Source: Pedobacter metabolipauper (GTDB lineage Bacteria; Bacteroidota; Bacteroidia; Sphingobacteriales; Sphingobacteriaceae). From it: DNA of 64,000 bases. Positions 16,875-25,426 of the stretch are shown here, in pieces. Where the stretch lies: positions 683,781 to 747,780 of the forward strand of contig NZ_SNYC01000005.1 in the NCBI RefSeq assembly GCF_004362715.1. The letters run 5' to 3'. Numbering within the stretch: the stretch's first letter is position 1; every line of letters begins with the position of its first letter. Below the pieces are notes generated by a model. It was not told the origin of the DNA and ran no database searches. It worked only from the letters and a program-made list of their open reading frames with translations. The position numbers and the translations under genes are program-made.

Positions 16875-19800
16875 ATGAAACGATCAAAATCAATAATATT
16901 CTTTGCCATTTTTTTATGGCTTGGTACTGCAAAACAAAGCTTCGGGCAAAGCTTTCTGAAAAACCTGGTTCATGTTAATTTAAAAGACCAGAAGCTTAAA
17001 GAAGCTTTTAGTCAGTTAAATAAGCAAACCAATGTTGTATTTCTATATGCAGATTTAGAAGAACTCAATAAAAAGGTAAATGTTAATATGGAGGAAATAC
17101 CATTGCAGAATGCCTTAAACCAATTGTTAACAGCTCATAGCTTAACCTATGAACTTGATGGCAATAAAATATTAATACAAAAGACCAAAGCCATTAGAAA
17201 TACCTTGAAAGGGACAGTTGTTGACGAGCTGCAAAAGCCCTTACCTGGTGTAACGGTTAAGGTTAAAGGCAAGTCAATGGTTACAAGTACCAATACGGAG
17301 GGAGAATTTAGTTTAACTACCGATAATATCCAGGAAACCCTGACATTCAGTTATATCGGATTTATTACTGTGGAGAAATTGGTTCATTCGAATGCACTAT
17401 CCAATATCCGGATGAAAGCTGATGAAAATAGCCTGGACAATGTAGTGGTAGTTGGTTATGGCACCCAGCTAAAAGAACAGATCACAGGGTCCATAGCAAC
17501 CATAAGCGGCAAGGAGATCCAGAAATCGCAGGTAGGTACTTTTACCGAGGCGATGGCAGGTAAACTTCCAGGCGTTCAAATTAGCCAGATCACAGGTGTA
17601 CCAGGTGCTGCACCTTCTATCCGGATTCGGGGAACAGGATCTATCACTGCCGGCAATGAGCCCTTATACGTTGTTGATGGTTTTCCGCTTGGAAAGGAAG
17701 CTTTAAGTAATTTCAATATGGGGGATATTGAGTCGGTCAGTGTTTTAAAAGACGCTTCGTCAACATCAATTTATGGATCCAGAGGAGCAAACGGCGTAAT
17801 CATTGTAACTACTAAAAGAGGAGAACAGGAAAGAACAAACCTTACGTTAAGCTCTTATTTTGGGATCCAGCAAATCTCCAAAAAACTAGACCTGCTTTCA
17901 CCGGATGAATTTATAGATTTTGCGATTGAATCCAGAAATAATGCATGGGAATATCTCGGTGGTAAACGTGATGATCCAAACTCGCTCCGGTCTCCCCTAT
18001 ACCAGATCTCACCGTTTTTTACGGATAAGGACAGCTGGGTAATTACCAATTGGCAGGATGAGATATTTGACATCGCGCCAGTGCGCGATCATCAGCTCTC
18101 TGTTTCTGGCGGCTCTAACACATTAAGATACCTGGTGTCTGGAGGTTACTATGGTCAGGATGGAATTATCAGGAACTCAGATTTTAAAAGATACTCACTA
18201 AGGACAAATATAGACGCACAGCCTTATAAAAACTTAAATGTAAGCGGATCTATTAATACCACAATAGTTAATCAAAAAAACGCACAGGACGAAGGCCAGT
18301 TCGGAAACGGGATTATTGGATCTATGATTAACTTCCCCGGAATATTTGGCGGTCAAAATGCAGACGGCAGCTATCCATCATTCAGAGGCTTTGGCTATGG
18401 GGTATCAGAGGTACCAAACCCACTCGAGTTCATTAACGAGTACAACGACAAGACCAAACAATTTAGAACCATAGCTAATCTATCCGCCCAGCTTAAACTT
18501 GCAAAAGGATTAAGTGTCAAATCGATGATTGGAATTGATTACAACTTAAGCCAAAACAATACGTTCATTAATGGGTACAAGTATAATGTACCAAATAATC
18601 CCAACCATGTTTCCGGCACAACCATTCCAAGTGGAAGTTATGAAAGCTTGTCTGATTTAAACTGGTTGTCAGAAAATACGATCAACTATAATTTTAAACT
18701 TGGAAATAACCATAATTTTGAAACCCTTGGCGGTTTTACAGCTCAAAAAGCAAGTATTGAAGGTGCGGGCATCACCGCAACAAACTTTCCAAATAATTTA
18801 GTACCTACTTTAAACGCTGGTCAAATTACAGGCGCAAGTACTTCCAGGTCTGAATGGTCATTACTGTCTTACTTAGCACGGGCAAATTACAATTATGGAG
18901 ACCGCTACTTTGCTTCTGCCACCATCAGAACAGATGGGTCGTCCCGCTTTGGAGACAACAAACGCTGGGGCATATTCCCTTCCCTTTCTGTTGGCTGGAT
19001 GCTGTCAAACGAAGAGTTCTTTGATGTTTCATGGATCAATTTCTTAAAGCTCCGTTCAAGTTTCGGATTATCGGGAAATAACGAAATCTCGAATTATGGA
19101 TCTATTGGCTTACTTTCCTATAGCGATTATATCATTGGTGGCAACTTAGTGTCAGGTATATCACCCGCTACCCTCTCCAATAAGAATTTGAGCTGGGAAA
19201 GATCGGAGCAATTTGATATTGGGGTAGACATTGGACTATTAAAAAACAGAATTAATTTAGTCGTTGATGCTTATCAGCGCGTCAACAATAACTTGCTGTT
19301 AAACGTGTCGGTACCGAGTATTTTGGGGGTAAGCAATTCATTACAGAATATTGGAAAAGTTAGGAACAGAGGATTAGAGATCTCATTAAACACGAAAAAC
19401 ACAACAGGCAAATTTAGCTGGAATACAGAATTGAACATTTCTACAAACAGAAATATCGTACTGGCATTAGGTCCGAAGGGCGATCCGATCATTTCTTCCT
19501 CCAATGGCGTGTCACACATTACAGAGATTGGTAAACCCATTGGAAACTTTTTAGGGTACATATTTGATGGCGTATACAATACCGTTCAGGAAGTTAACGA
19601 TCACCCGCATATAAGTACCGATGCGCCAGGCGATCCAATGGTTAGAGATGTTAACGGTGATGGTAAGATTACGTCTGATGACCGTACCATCCTGGGAAAT
19701 AATCAGCCAGATTTCATTTATGGGGTAAACAACAATTTCTCCTATGGTAGTTTTGATTTGGGTATAATGATCCAGGGCGTTCAGGGAGCAGACATTATGA

Positions 19801-20216
19801 ATTTAGGCATGAGACAATCTATGTCAATGACAGGCAGAACCAACAACCTGGGGATTGCCAGAGACCGCTGGAGATCAGCAGAACAACCTGGTAACGGCAG
19901 TGTATTTAAAGCCATTACAGATGTTAGGGGTGTACGCAGGGATGCATCCAGTTTCTACATGCAGGACGGTTCGTTTTTACGCGTCAGGAACATCACCCTG
20001 GGTTATAATTTCACATCATCGCTTACAAAGAAATTAGGCCTGTCTGCGGCAAGAATCTATGCCGCTGCACAGAATCCTTTCACATTTACCAATAAGAATT
20101 ACTTAGGCTATAACCCAGAGGTTAGTTCTTATCACAATGCCCTCACACCAGGAGTTGATTATTTCAATTATCCCTTATCAAAAACGTATTCACTAGGTCT
20201 AAACATTACTTTTTAA
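16875..20216 (+). CDS. SusC-type TonB-dependent receptor with STN signalling domain
   Basis: Outer-membrane importer of 1113 residues. After a signal peptide (1-24, ending SFGQ) comes an STN domain (about 33-103; LKEAFSQLNKQTNVVFLY), which contacts FecR in the periplasm, then a carboxypeptidase-regulatory-like domain (about 112-190), VVVVGYGTQ, the plug with IRIRGTGSITAGNEPLYVVDG, and a barrel ending in LNITF. STN plus the sigma/FecR pair upstream indicates ligand-dependent autoregulation. susD begins 4 bases after the stop. Ligand unknown; no glycosidase lies in this operon. Confidence 0.96.
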   Translation: MKRSKSIIFFAIFLWLGTAKQSFGQSFLKNLVHVNLKDQKLKEAFSQLNKQTNVVFLYADLEELNKKVNVNMEEIPLQNALNQLLTAHSLTYELDGNKILIQKTKAIRNTLKGTVVDELQKPLPGVTVKVKGKSMVTSTNTEGEFSLTTDNIQETLTFSYIGFITVEKLVHSNALSNIRMKADENSLDNVVVVGYGTQLKEQITGSIATISGKEIQKSQVGTFTEAMAGKLPGVQISQITGVPGAAPSIRIRGTGSITAGNEPLYVVDGFPLGKEALSNFNMGDIESVSVLKDASSTSIYGSRGANGVIIVTTKRGEQERTNLTLSSYFGIQQISKKLDLLSPDEFIDFAIESRNNAWEYLGGKRDDPNSLRSPLYQISPFFTDKDSWVITNWQDEIFDIAPVRDHQLSVSGGSNTLRYLVSGGYYGQDGIIRNSDFKRYSLRTNIDAQPYKNLNVSGSINTTIVNQKNAQDEGQFGNGIIGSMINFPGIFGGQNADGSYPSFRGFGYGVSEVPNPLEFINEYNDKTKQFRTIANLSAQLKLAKGLSVKSMIGIDYNLSQNNTFINGYKYNVPNNPNHVSGTTIPSGSYESLSDLNWLSENTINYNFKLGNNHNFETLGGFTAQKASIEGAGITATNFPNNLVPTLNAGQITGASTSRSEWSLLSYLARANYNYGDRYFASATIRTDGSSRFGDNKRWGIFPSLSVGWMLSNEEFFDVSWINFLKLRSSFGLSGNNEISNYGSIGLLSYSDYIIGGNLVSGISPATLSNKNLSWERSEQFDIGVDIGLLKNRINLVVDAYQRVNNNLLLNVSVPSILGVSNSLQNIGKVRNRGLEISLNTKNTTGKFSWNTELNISTNRNIVLALGPKGDPIISSSNGVSHITEIGKPIGNFLGYIFDGVYNTVQEVNDHPHISTDAPGDPMVRDVNGDGKITSDDRTILGNNQPDFIYGVNNNFSYGSFDLGIMIQGVQGADIMNLGMRQSMSMTGRTNNLGIARDRWRSAEQPGNGSVFKAITDVRGVRRDASSFYMQDGSFLRVRNITLGYNFTSSLTKKLGLSAARIYAAAQNPFTFTNKNYLGYNPEVSSYHNALTPGVDYFNYPLSKTYSLGLNITF

Positions 20217-20220
20217 GCTC

Positions 20221-21696
20221 ATGAAAAACATTTTAAAATCCATATATTTTTCTTTCTTCATATTGGCCTTAGCCGGATGTAAAAAAGATTTTATTGCGTT
20301 AAATCCGATCTCTAACGCAAATGAAGAGAATTTCTACAAAACTGAAGATGATTTTACCAATGCGATTTATGGAGCCTATTCTTCATTGAAGTCCAATGGG
20401 ATCTATAACGATTATATGCAGTTGGTTGGCGATTTGCGTTCAGACAATACAGAGATGGGATCAACTGCAAGTTCACGCTTTGCCTTTTATGAACTTTCTC
20501 AATTTCAGGTACAGCAAACCAGTGAAATTGTAGAAAGCATTTGGAAAGATCATTATGTAGGTATACGCCGTGCAAATACAATTTTGTCAAGAATTAATGA
20601 CGCCGGTATTTCTCAAAACAGCAAAAATAGAATTACTGCAGAATCGCAGTTTTTGAGAGCGCTGTATTACTTTAACCTGGTTCGGGTATTTGGCAATGTG
20701 CCTTTAGTAACGAAAAGCATTCAAACCATTGAAGAATCATATACCTATGGCAGAACTGATGTTAAAACAGTTTACAATCAAATTATTGAGGATTTATTAA
20801 ACGCTGCACCTGCATTACCTTTGACAGTTAAGGGTGAAGAAGGCCGGGCAACGCAGGGAGCTGCAAATGCATTATTGGGAAAAGTTTATTTAACCTTACA
20901 CGATTACCAGAATGCAAAAACCAGTTTAGAAAAAGTGATCAGCTCTAAACAATATGATATTTTGCCCGATTATAGTAGCCTGTGGAATGCCGATGCTAAA
21001 AACCATAAAGAATCTATTTTTGAGGTTCAGTTTAAAACGAATTTAACGGCATCAACAGGTTCTCAGTTTACAGAGCGGTATACACCGTATCTATTTCCAA
21101 ATCTACCCTATTCAAGCACCGCTGGAGGATATAACATTCCGAGGGAAGACTTGATCAATGCGTATGAAGCGACTGATCTTCGTAAAAATGCTTCTCTAAA
21201 AGAAAACTATACTAAAAAGGACGGCACTGTGGTTAGGGGATTAGAAGGCAGATACACCTATAAATTCCATGACATGCCTGTTAAGGGTGGTGGTGCAGAT
21301 GATAACTGGCCGGTTCTACGCTATGCTGATGTATTGTTGATGTATGCAGAGTCATTAAATGAAATTTCATTTACAACAGATGGTGAAGCTTTTAAACAAC
21401 TAAATGCCATAAGAAAAAGAGCAGGGTTGCCCGAAAAAACATTTAGCAATGCAAACCCGCTTTTGGCAATCAACTCTCAGGAAGAATTTAGAACAGCAAT
21501 AGAAAAAGAAAGAAGGGTTGAGTTCGCATTTGAAGGTCACCGGTGGTTTGACCTGTTAAGAACGGGTAAAGCCATTGCCATTTTAGGGCCTAAAATTAAA
21601 ACCGGTTTAGTTGCAGAACAATTGTTATTGCCAATTCCATTGAGCCAGATAGATGTTAACCCTGACAATATTAAACAAAACCCGGGATATCAATAA
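20221..21696 (+). CDS. RagB/SusD family surface lipoprotein
   Basis: Ligand-binding lid of the SusC importer. The lipobox LALAGC places the lipidated cysteine at residue 20, followed by KKDF. Typical SusD segments are present: the N-terminal NANEENFYKTEDDFTNAIYGAYSSL, the TPR-like ITAESQFLRALYYFNLVRVFGNVPLVT, and the C-terminal RKRAGLP and RRVEFAFEGHRWFDLLRTG. It starts 4 bases after susC. The stop overlaps the next start by one base (TAATG), so the beta-propeller-like protein is very probably part of the same operon. Confidence 0.96.
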   Translation: MKNILKSIYFSFFILALAGCKKDFIALNPISNANEENFYKTEDDFTNAIYGAYSSLKSNGIYNDYMQLVGDLRSDNTEMGSTASSRFAFYELSQFQVQQTSEIVESIWKDHYVGIRRANTILSRINDAGISQNSKNRITAESQFLRALYYFNLVRVFGNVPLVTKSIQTIEESYTYGRTDVKTVYNQIIEDLLNAAPALPLTVKGEEGRATQGAANALLGKVYLTLHDYQNAKTSLEKVISSKQYDILPDYSSLWNADAKNHKESIFEVQFKTNLTASTGSQFTERYTPYLFPNLPYSSTAGGYNIPREDLINAYEATDLRKNASLKENYTKKDGTVVRGLEGRYTYKFHDMPVKGGGADDNWPVLRYADVLLMYAESLNEISFTTDGEAFKQLNAIRKRAGLPEKTFSNANPLLAINSQEEFRTAIEKERRVEFAFEGHRWFDLLRTGKAIAILGPKIKTGLVAEQLLLPIPLSQIDVNPDNIKQNPGYQ

Positions 21697-22874
21697 TGAG
21701 AAGATTCATATTTAAGCCGTTTATTCTTTGTTTTGCTCTGCTGCTAACGGTTAATTTTTCAAAAGCACAGCATGCTAAACCCGTGATCAAAGTTGATGTT
21801 GCCGGGGCAACGGCAGACAAACCACAATCCAAACTATGGTTTATGGATGGCAGCTGGTGGGCACTGCTGCCAAAATCCAGCGGCCCCTCGTTATGGCAGC
21901 GTACATCAAAAGGATGGATTGAAGATCCGTTGGTCAGCAAACATTTAACCGGATACCCTGGAAGGGTTGATGTTTGGGCAAATGATCATGAAGTAATGGC
22001 TGTAGGGGTAGCATCTAATTATTTATCTGTCTATCAATTAAAAAAGGATAAGAAATCGTGGCAGGTAAAAGTAATGGGTAAATTATCAGCTCCAAAGTCT
22101 GCAGATAATGACATAGAAACGGCAACCATTGTTCAGGATAAAACAGGTTGCTGGTGGGTTGCGGCCGATGTTGGAGATCAAGTATATGTATGGAAATCTG
22201 TTGATGGCAATCATTGGAATGAAGCAGTAGAACTTGGCAACGGTATTAACAAAGATGATATATCCACATTAACCATTTTACCTGGAGGAATAGGTTTAAT
22301 CTGGACAGATCAAAATCAGGACGCTGTTAAATTTAGATTTCATGAAGATAACCGGACAGACTGGAATGCAGTCGAGATCATTGAACAGGGCAACCATACG
22401 GCCGATGATCATTTGCGTTCATCTGTATCTCCGGACGGCACATTGTGGTTGGCTACAAAAAATAGTGTCGATGAAATTGGCAAACCGCAGCTTGTGCTTA
22501 GAGTTCGTCATATTGATGGCAAATGGAAAAACTATCCTTTTGCCAATCTGGATTCCATTAAGAAACCCAGCCGGCCGGCCGTACTTACTACTCCTGATAC
22601 CGATGTAGTTTTCATTGGCTATACAGAATATAATGCAAAAGATTCAAACCTGGGTGTAATCAAATTTGCACGGGTCAATCTCAATAATAAGAATGTGATT
22701 ATGGACATTAAAACGGTAATTAAACCTGAAATTAATGCAGAAAAGAACACATTGAGAATTAACGACATTACCAGTTCAAAAGATAAATTCCCTAAAAATG
22801 GTCCGTGGATAATTTTAGCTTCCGACCAGTTAGGGAATATTTATGAAGCTGATTTAAGAGCAGATATGAAATAG
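21696..22874 (+). CDS. secreted beta-propeller-like protein of the SusCD operon
   Basis: Exported protein of 392 residues with a signal peptide (1-24, ending SKA). The mature chain shows a repeated beta-strand pattern with tryptophan-centred turns (DGSWWALLPK, KTGCWWVAADV, PDGTLWLAT, KNGPWIILASD), which suggests a six- or seven-bladed propeller related in look to sialidase or exo-alpha enzymes. No catalytic Asp-box set is evident, so binding rather than hydrolysis is possible. Its start overlaps the susD stop by one base. It may be a surface ligand-binding protein working with SusD, or an enzyme of an unassigned family. Fold is inference. Confidence 0.8.
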   Translation: MRRFIFKPFILCFALLLTVNFSKAQHAKPVIKVDVAGATADKPQSKLWFMDGSWWALLPKSSGPSLWQRTSKGWIEDPLVSKHLTGYPGRVDVWANDHEVMAVGVASNYLSVYQLKKDKKSWQVKVMGKLSAPKSADNDIETATIVQDKTGCWWVAADVGDQVYVWKSVDGNHWNEAVELGNGINKDDISTLTILPGGIGLIWTDQNQDAVKFRFHEDNRTDWNAVEIIEQGNHTADDHLRSSVSPDGTLWLATKNSVDEIGKPQLVLRVRHIDGKWKNYPFANLDSIKKPSRPAVLTTPDTDVVFIGYTEYNAKDSNLGVIKFARVNLNNKNVIMDIKTVIKPEINAEKNTLRINDITSSKDKFPKNGPWIILASDQLGNIYEADLRADMK

Positions 22875-22992
22875 AAAACCGGAATACTTTCATCACATGA
22901 TTTCTTAAACACAATAGCTCTAAGAAATATTATAACAAAATGACAAATCATTCATTTATTAATTATACATTTGTCCTTGAGAGCGTTAATTT

Positions 22993-23032
22993 AAACGGGA
23001 GTGGTCTTCGGATCATTCCCGTTTTCCTTTTT
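22993..23032 (+). terminator. intrinsic terminator with UUCG tetraloop
   Basis: A 14-bp stem starting AAACGGGA and ending TCCCGTTT closes on a C(TTCG)G tetraloop and allows two G-U pairs. It is followed by a T-rich tail (TTTTCCTTTTT). It lies 118 bases after the end of the SusCD operon and should stop transcription before the aminopeptidase gene. Confidence 0.8.
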
Positions 23033-23179
23033 AAAGACCTCTGCAAAAGGCTAATTTTGTTCCTCTTCCACACACCTATTGCAATATGTATTTTTGCAGA
23101 AGCCTGTTAAATTATACCAACTCCCCGGCCATACGTCTGTTGATGCTTCATGATCTGGTAATATTTTAAAAAAACCAAC

Positions 23180-23207
23180 TTTTGTAACACTTCATGTGCT
23201 AAATTTG
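23180..23207 (+). promoter_or_regulatory. predicted promoter of methionine aminopeptidase gene
   Basis: TTTTG at 23180-23184 and TAAATTTG at 23200-23207 match the Bacteroidota -33 and -7 elements with 15 bases between, slightly short. The -7 box ends 5 bases before the ATG at 23213, so the message may be almost leaderless. Confidence 0.5.
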
Positions 23208-23212
23208 CATTA

Positions 23213-24013
23213 ATGATTCTATACAAAACCAATGAAGAAGTAGAGCTGATGAAAATCAGTGCACTTTTAGTGAGCCATACCCTTGCCGAAGTGGCAAAAG
23301 TTTTAAAGCCTGGCATGACAACCCTCGCAATAGATAAGCTAGCCAATGAGTTTATTCTTGACAACCAGGCAGTACCCTCTTTTTATAACTTTAATGGTTT
23401 CCCGCACCACATTATCACTTCAGTAAATGATGTAGTTGTTCATGGTTTTCCATCCAAAGAAGAACTAAGAGATGGAGATATCATTTCTGTTGATGTTGGT
23501 ACCATAAAAAATGGCTTCCATGGAGACCACGCATATACTTTTATCATAGGCGAGGTATCAAAGGAAATCCTGAACCTCGTAAAAACCACGAAAGACTCCT
23601 TATTTCTAGGAATCAAAGAAGCTGTTGTGGGAAAGAGAATTGGAGACATCGGATATGCCATTCAGGTTCATAATGAGAACCAGGGTTTTGGCGTAGTAAG
23701 GGATTTGGTAGGGCACGGACTTGGAAAAGATATGCACGAAGATCCGCAGGTTCCTAATTATGGAAGAAAAGGGTCTGGTATGTTATTAAGGGAGAATCTC
23801 GTCATTGCTATTGAACCAATGATCAATATGGGCAAGAAAGATGTATTCTTTGATGATGATGGATGGGCCGTAAGGACTGTTGATGGACTGCCATCCGTTC
23901 ATTTTGAGCACGATGTCTGTATTAAAAAGGGAGAAGCATTAATCTTGTCTGATTATTCCCCAATAGAAAGTGCAGAAAAACTAAATATCAACTTAAATAC
24001 TTCCTATTATTAG
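23213..24013 (+). CDS. map: type I methionine aminopeptidase
   Basis: Removes the initiator methionine from nascent proteins in the cytoplasm. All five metal ligands are visible: D94 (ISVDVG), D105 (FHGDHAY), H168 (VGHGLGKDMHE), E201 (AIEPMIN) and E232 (HFEHDVCI); H77 in VVHGFP is the substrate-contacting histidine. The length of 266 is normal for type I without a zinc-finger extension. It stands alone between a terminator and a convergent gene, not in the ribosomal-protein/secY setting where the main housekeeping map often lies, so it may be a second copy. Its stop is only 4 bases from the end of the convergent gene. Confidence 0.95.
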   Translation: MILYKTNEEVELMKISALLVSHTLAEVAKVLKPGMTTLAIDKLANEFILDNQAVPSFYNFNGFPHHIITSVNDVVVHGFPSKEELRDGDIISVDVGTIKNGFHGDHAYTFIIGEVSKEILNLVKTTKDSLFLGIKEAVVGKRIGDIGYAIQVHNENQGFGVVRDLVGHGLGKDMHEDPQVPNYGRKGSGMLLRENLVIAIEPMINMGKKDVFFDDDGWAVRTVDGLPSVHFEHDVCIKKGEALILSDYSPIESAEKLNINLNTSYY

Positions 24014-24017
24014 TTTG

Positions 24018-25187
24018 TTAAAGTTCATAAGATGATTTGCGGCTAATTTCAACAACCAGGTCTTTAATCAGTTCCCGGCCGCTTTTCCATCGCTTTAATC
24101 GATTGACCTGTTGAATTGCAGGTCTGTCTTTAATGGCAAGATCCAGTTGATAATAATCAGGCATGATTTCTTTCATTGCGTCATGAACTTCAGATACACT
24201 TCCATTTAATGTAAGTTCCGGATTGTTTTTCACCAACTCGGCTAGCGCATCTGCCATGCTGGCTGCATAATAAGGGCAATCCCAATCGTGACGATAAGGA
24301 TCATCACCTTTGATGTTCACCTTCTGCAGCGGGTGCGAAAGATCTTCAATGATCTCAACTATCGCATCGCCAAATACATTGGAATATTCCGAAATAAAAT
24401 GATTCCACCAGCGCGGATGCTGCGGCAGCTGTTTAAGCAAGGTATCACAAACCATAACACGCCTTGGAAAGTCAGGATTTGCAGGGTCCATGATTACAAG
24501 GGATGTCCCAAAATGACCTTCTTTCAACGAGTGTCTGCTGTAGATCACAAAGAACTGGAGCTGAACCGCTCCTGCCTCATGCATTGTTGCGGTAAGCTCT
24601 TTGACATCTTGCAACCGGTCTTCCAGAAAGCCATGCTTGAAAAGCACATGCAGATTACCTTCTGATTTTGCCGTGCAGCGCTTGCTGTTTTCATCAAATA
24701 CATTGTCATTTGCCGGGCGACTGGTAAAATGATTACCACTGTTGTAACGAATCTCTTCTGATTCGATGGGATAAGTGTTGATATCCGCAGTATCGCCTGC
24801 ATCAGTTTGCTTATTGGGATGAATTGAGCGGAATGGAACATGCATTTGTTCGCTATCCATCCGACGGGCAAGATTATAGATCCGTTGCTCTGTATGAGCC
24901 AACAAAGGATCTCCGCTTATTGGGTCAAAATAAACACTTCCAACTCGCCTGCCCAGATGGCAGGCAATGAAACGATTCTTTAACAACATCACGATTGGAT
25001 ACTCTGTATTAATAAAGAAATCCCGCAACGCATCATTTGCTAAGTACGCATCCAATGTTTGCTCAAATTGGAGCAATATAGTGTCCTCATGACTTAAAAC
25101 CCATGCACGCAAAAATTGGTAAACTTCCCGCTCGAAACAACGATTAGCCGCTTCCGCCATTTCTCTAGTGCAAATGCATGGTTTCAT
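24018..25187 (-). CDS. orphan protein with possible Ulp1/YopJ-like cysteine-protease core
   Basis: I do not recognise a named family. The 389-residue protein has no signal peptide or membrane segment. The C-terminal half has an order of residues reminiscent of CE-clan cysteine proteases (Ulp1, YopJ and bacterial deubiquitinase effectors): H225 in EGHFGTSLVIMDP at the end of a strand, D248 in VMVCDTL about 23 residues later, Q288, and C304 in HDWDCPYYA starting a helix (ASMADALAELV). The Q-to-C spacing (16) is longer than in classical Ulp1 (about 6), which weakens the match. The N-terminal 180 residues are helical and polar. It is a single gene convergent with map. It could be a peptidase, an acyltransferase of the YopJ kind, or something unrelated. 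Confidence 0.6.
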   Translation of the reverse strand: MKPCICTREMAEAANRCFEREVYQFLRAWVLSHEDTILLQFEQTLDAYLANDALRDFFINTEYPIVMLLKNRFIACHLGRRVGSVYFDPISGDPLLAHTEQRIYNLARRMDSEQMHVPFRSIHPNKQTDAGDTADINTYPIESEEIRYNSGNHFTSRPANDNVFDENSKRCTAKSEGNLHVLFKHGFLEDRLQDVKELTATMHEAGAVQLQFFVIYSRHSLKEGHFGTSLVIMDPANPDFPRRVMVCDTLLKQLPQHPRWWNHFISEYSNVFGDAIVEIIEDLSHPLQKVNIKGDDPYRHDWDCPYYAASMADALAELVKNNPELTLNGSVSEVHDAMKEIMPDYYQLDLAIKDRPAIQQVNRLKRWKSGRELIKDLVVEISRKSSYEL

Positions 25188-25426
25188 AAAATTCCCCGGA
25201 AAATATAAGATTGTGAACTATCAAATATAACATTTGTAAAGAATTGAACGGCAAAATAAATGAGTCTCGCTATCTTGTTACAACCAAAGCACTAGCTTCT
25301 CTAAATTTAACCTTTTTCGAAACTTTATTTCTCCTGAATCTTTATTATTTGAAATAAAACCAAGCTAAGAATGGCTGTTTTGCCGAACATCACAATAAAA
25401 AACATAACATCAAAGAATTACATTTA

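Larger units (their letters stand above)
22875..23212. other. 338-base intergenic region between two plus-strand units
   Basis: Holds a strong intrinsic terminator (22993-23032), a looser inverted repeat TCTGCAAAA/TTTTGCAGA at 23040-23048 and 23092-23100, and the methionine aminopeptidase promoter near 23180-23207. No coding frame of note is seen. Confidence 0.6.

Noticed and set aside
23040..23100. Inverted repeat TCTGCAAAA/TTTTGCAGA before methionine aminopeptidase
   Set aside because: Arms of 9 bases with a loop of 43; no flanking T-run, and a real terminator is already present upstream. Kept only as a note.
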